This document shows, in pieces, positions 4,905 through 5,350 of a stretch of 5,350 nucleotides of DNA. Position 1 is the stretch's first letter, and the number at the start of each line of letters is the position of its first letter. The stretch spans positions 1 to 5,350 of the forward strand of contig JABMMR010000087.1 in the NCBI GenBank assembly GCA_013205525.1, written 5' to 3'. The stretch is from Burkholderiales bacterium. GTDB lineage: Bacteria > Pseudomonadota > Gammaproteobacteria > Burkholderiales > Burkholderiaceae_C. A program made the translations under genes and the position numbers. Under the pieces are notes generated by a model, which made no database searches, was not told the origin of the DNA, and was given only the letters and a program-made list of their open reading frames with translations.

Positions 4905-5350
4905 ATGAAAGCCCAAGCCATTGTTTTTGATGCCCCCCGCGAGTTGTCGGTCAAGCTTCTTGACCTGCGCGAACCGGGTGCAGAAGACCTTGTGGTTGAG
5001 GTCGCTTACAGCGGCATCAGCACCGGCACCGAGCGCTTGCTCTGGACGGGCACCATGCCAGCCTTTCCTGGCTTGGCCTATCCCCTCGTGCCTGGCTATG
5101 AAACAGTGGGTGTGGTCAAACATGCCCCTGCGGCTTCGCCTGTCAAAGAGGGTGAGTGGGTGTTTGTGCCAGGTTCGTATTCCTTCACAGGCGCACACAA
5201 TTTATTTGGCGGCGCAGGCGCCACCATGGTGGTGCCGCACAGCCGTGTCATTCCCGTCGATGCACAGCTAGGTGCCAATGCCGTGTTGTTGGCTTTGGCG
5301 GCTACTTCTTATCACGCGGTTTCCATTGGCGGCAAGCGTGACCCCATCAT
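4905..5350 (+). CDS. bchC: 3-hydroxyethyl bacteriochlorophyllide a dehydrogenase (partial, C-terminus outside window)
   Basis: The first 148 codons of an open frame that has no stop before the window edge, starting MKAQAIVFDAPRELSV; complete BchC proteins are a little over 300 residues. BchC oxidises the C3 1-hydroxyethyl group of the bacteriochlorophyllide to acetyl using NAD+, a late step of bacteriochlorophyll a synthesis. It belongs to the MDR/alcohol-dehydrogenase superfamily. The GroES-like N-terminal fold is visible as VEVAYSGISTGTERLLWTG (31-49) and PLVPGYETVGVV (60-71). The ADH catalytic-zinc ligands are replaced (SGISTGTE instead of a CG-x-C-G-x-D type loop, GYE instead of GHE), as is usual for BchC. 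There is no Shine-Dalgarno sequence; the 15 bases before the ATG are nearly all A/T/C. Downstream bchX, bchY and bchZ are expected. Confidence 0.93.
   Translation, partial: MKAQAIVFDAPRELSVKLLDLREPGAEDLVVEVAYSGISTGTERLLWTGTMPAFPGLAYPLVPGYETVGVVKHAPAASPVKEGEWVFVPGSYSFTGAHNLFGGAGATMVVPHSRVIPVDAQLGANAVLLALAATSYHAVSIGGKRDPI

Noticed and set aside
4877..4930. Small upstream open frame of 17 codons overlapping the bchC start
   Set aside because: It has no ribosome site, begins upstream of the predicted bchC transcript start, and its product is unremarkable. Chance is sufficient.

Overview
The window looks like chromosomal DNA of a phototrophic betaproteobacterium (Burkholderiales, probably Comamonadaceae such as a Limnohabitans- or Rhodoferax-like aerobic anoxygenic phototroph). 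The evidence is a moderately GC-rich sequence with proteobacterial xseB and ispA genes, followed by the start of the conserved purple-bacterial crtE-crtF-bchC block. The taxon is inferred from gene content and protein style, not from a marker search.

Layout. Positions 1-686 (minus strand) hold the N-terminal part of a Rieske-type ring-hydroxylating oxygenase alpha subunit, which runs off the left edge. A 161-bp divergent intergenic region (687-847) carries candidate promoters for both directions. On the plus strand, xseB (exonuclease VII small subunit) overlaps ispA (farnesyl diphosphate synthase) by ATGA, and an NnrU-family membrane protein follows 15 bp later; these three look like one operon. 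A 110-bp gap (2635-2744) holds a sigma70-like promoter and a perfect PpsR/CrtJ-type palindrome. Then come crtE (geranylgeranyl diphosphate synthase) and crtF (carotenoid O-methyltransferase), 12 bp apart. A 75-bp gap (4830-4904) holds a second PpsR-like operator and promoter, and the 5' half of bchC leaves the window on the right.

How the genes fit together. IspA supplies C15 diphosphate for general isoprenoids. CrtE makes the C20 diphosphate for phytoene/carotenoids and for the bacteriochlorophyll tail. CrtF performs the O-methylation of the spheroidene/spirilloxanthin-type pathway. BchC oxidises the C3 hydroxyethyl group late in bacteriochlorophyll a synthesis. This is the head of the classic crtEF-bchCXYZ-puf superoperon, so bchX, bchY, bchZ and puf genes are expected to the right. 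The left half is housekeeping DNA, so the window appears to span the edge of a photosynthesis gene cluster.

The most notable signal is regulatory. Both the crtE and bchC promoters carry three, not two, PpsR-type half-sites in alternating orientation, each separated by exactly 8 bp (a 13-bp period). I found no RNA genes, mobile elements, CRISPR arrays or convincing intrinsic terminators.
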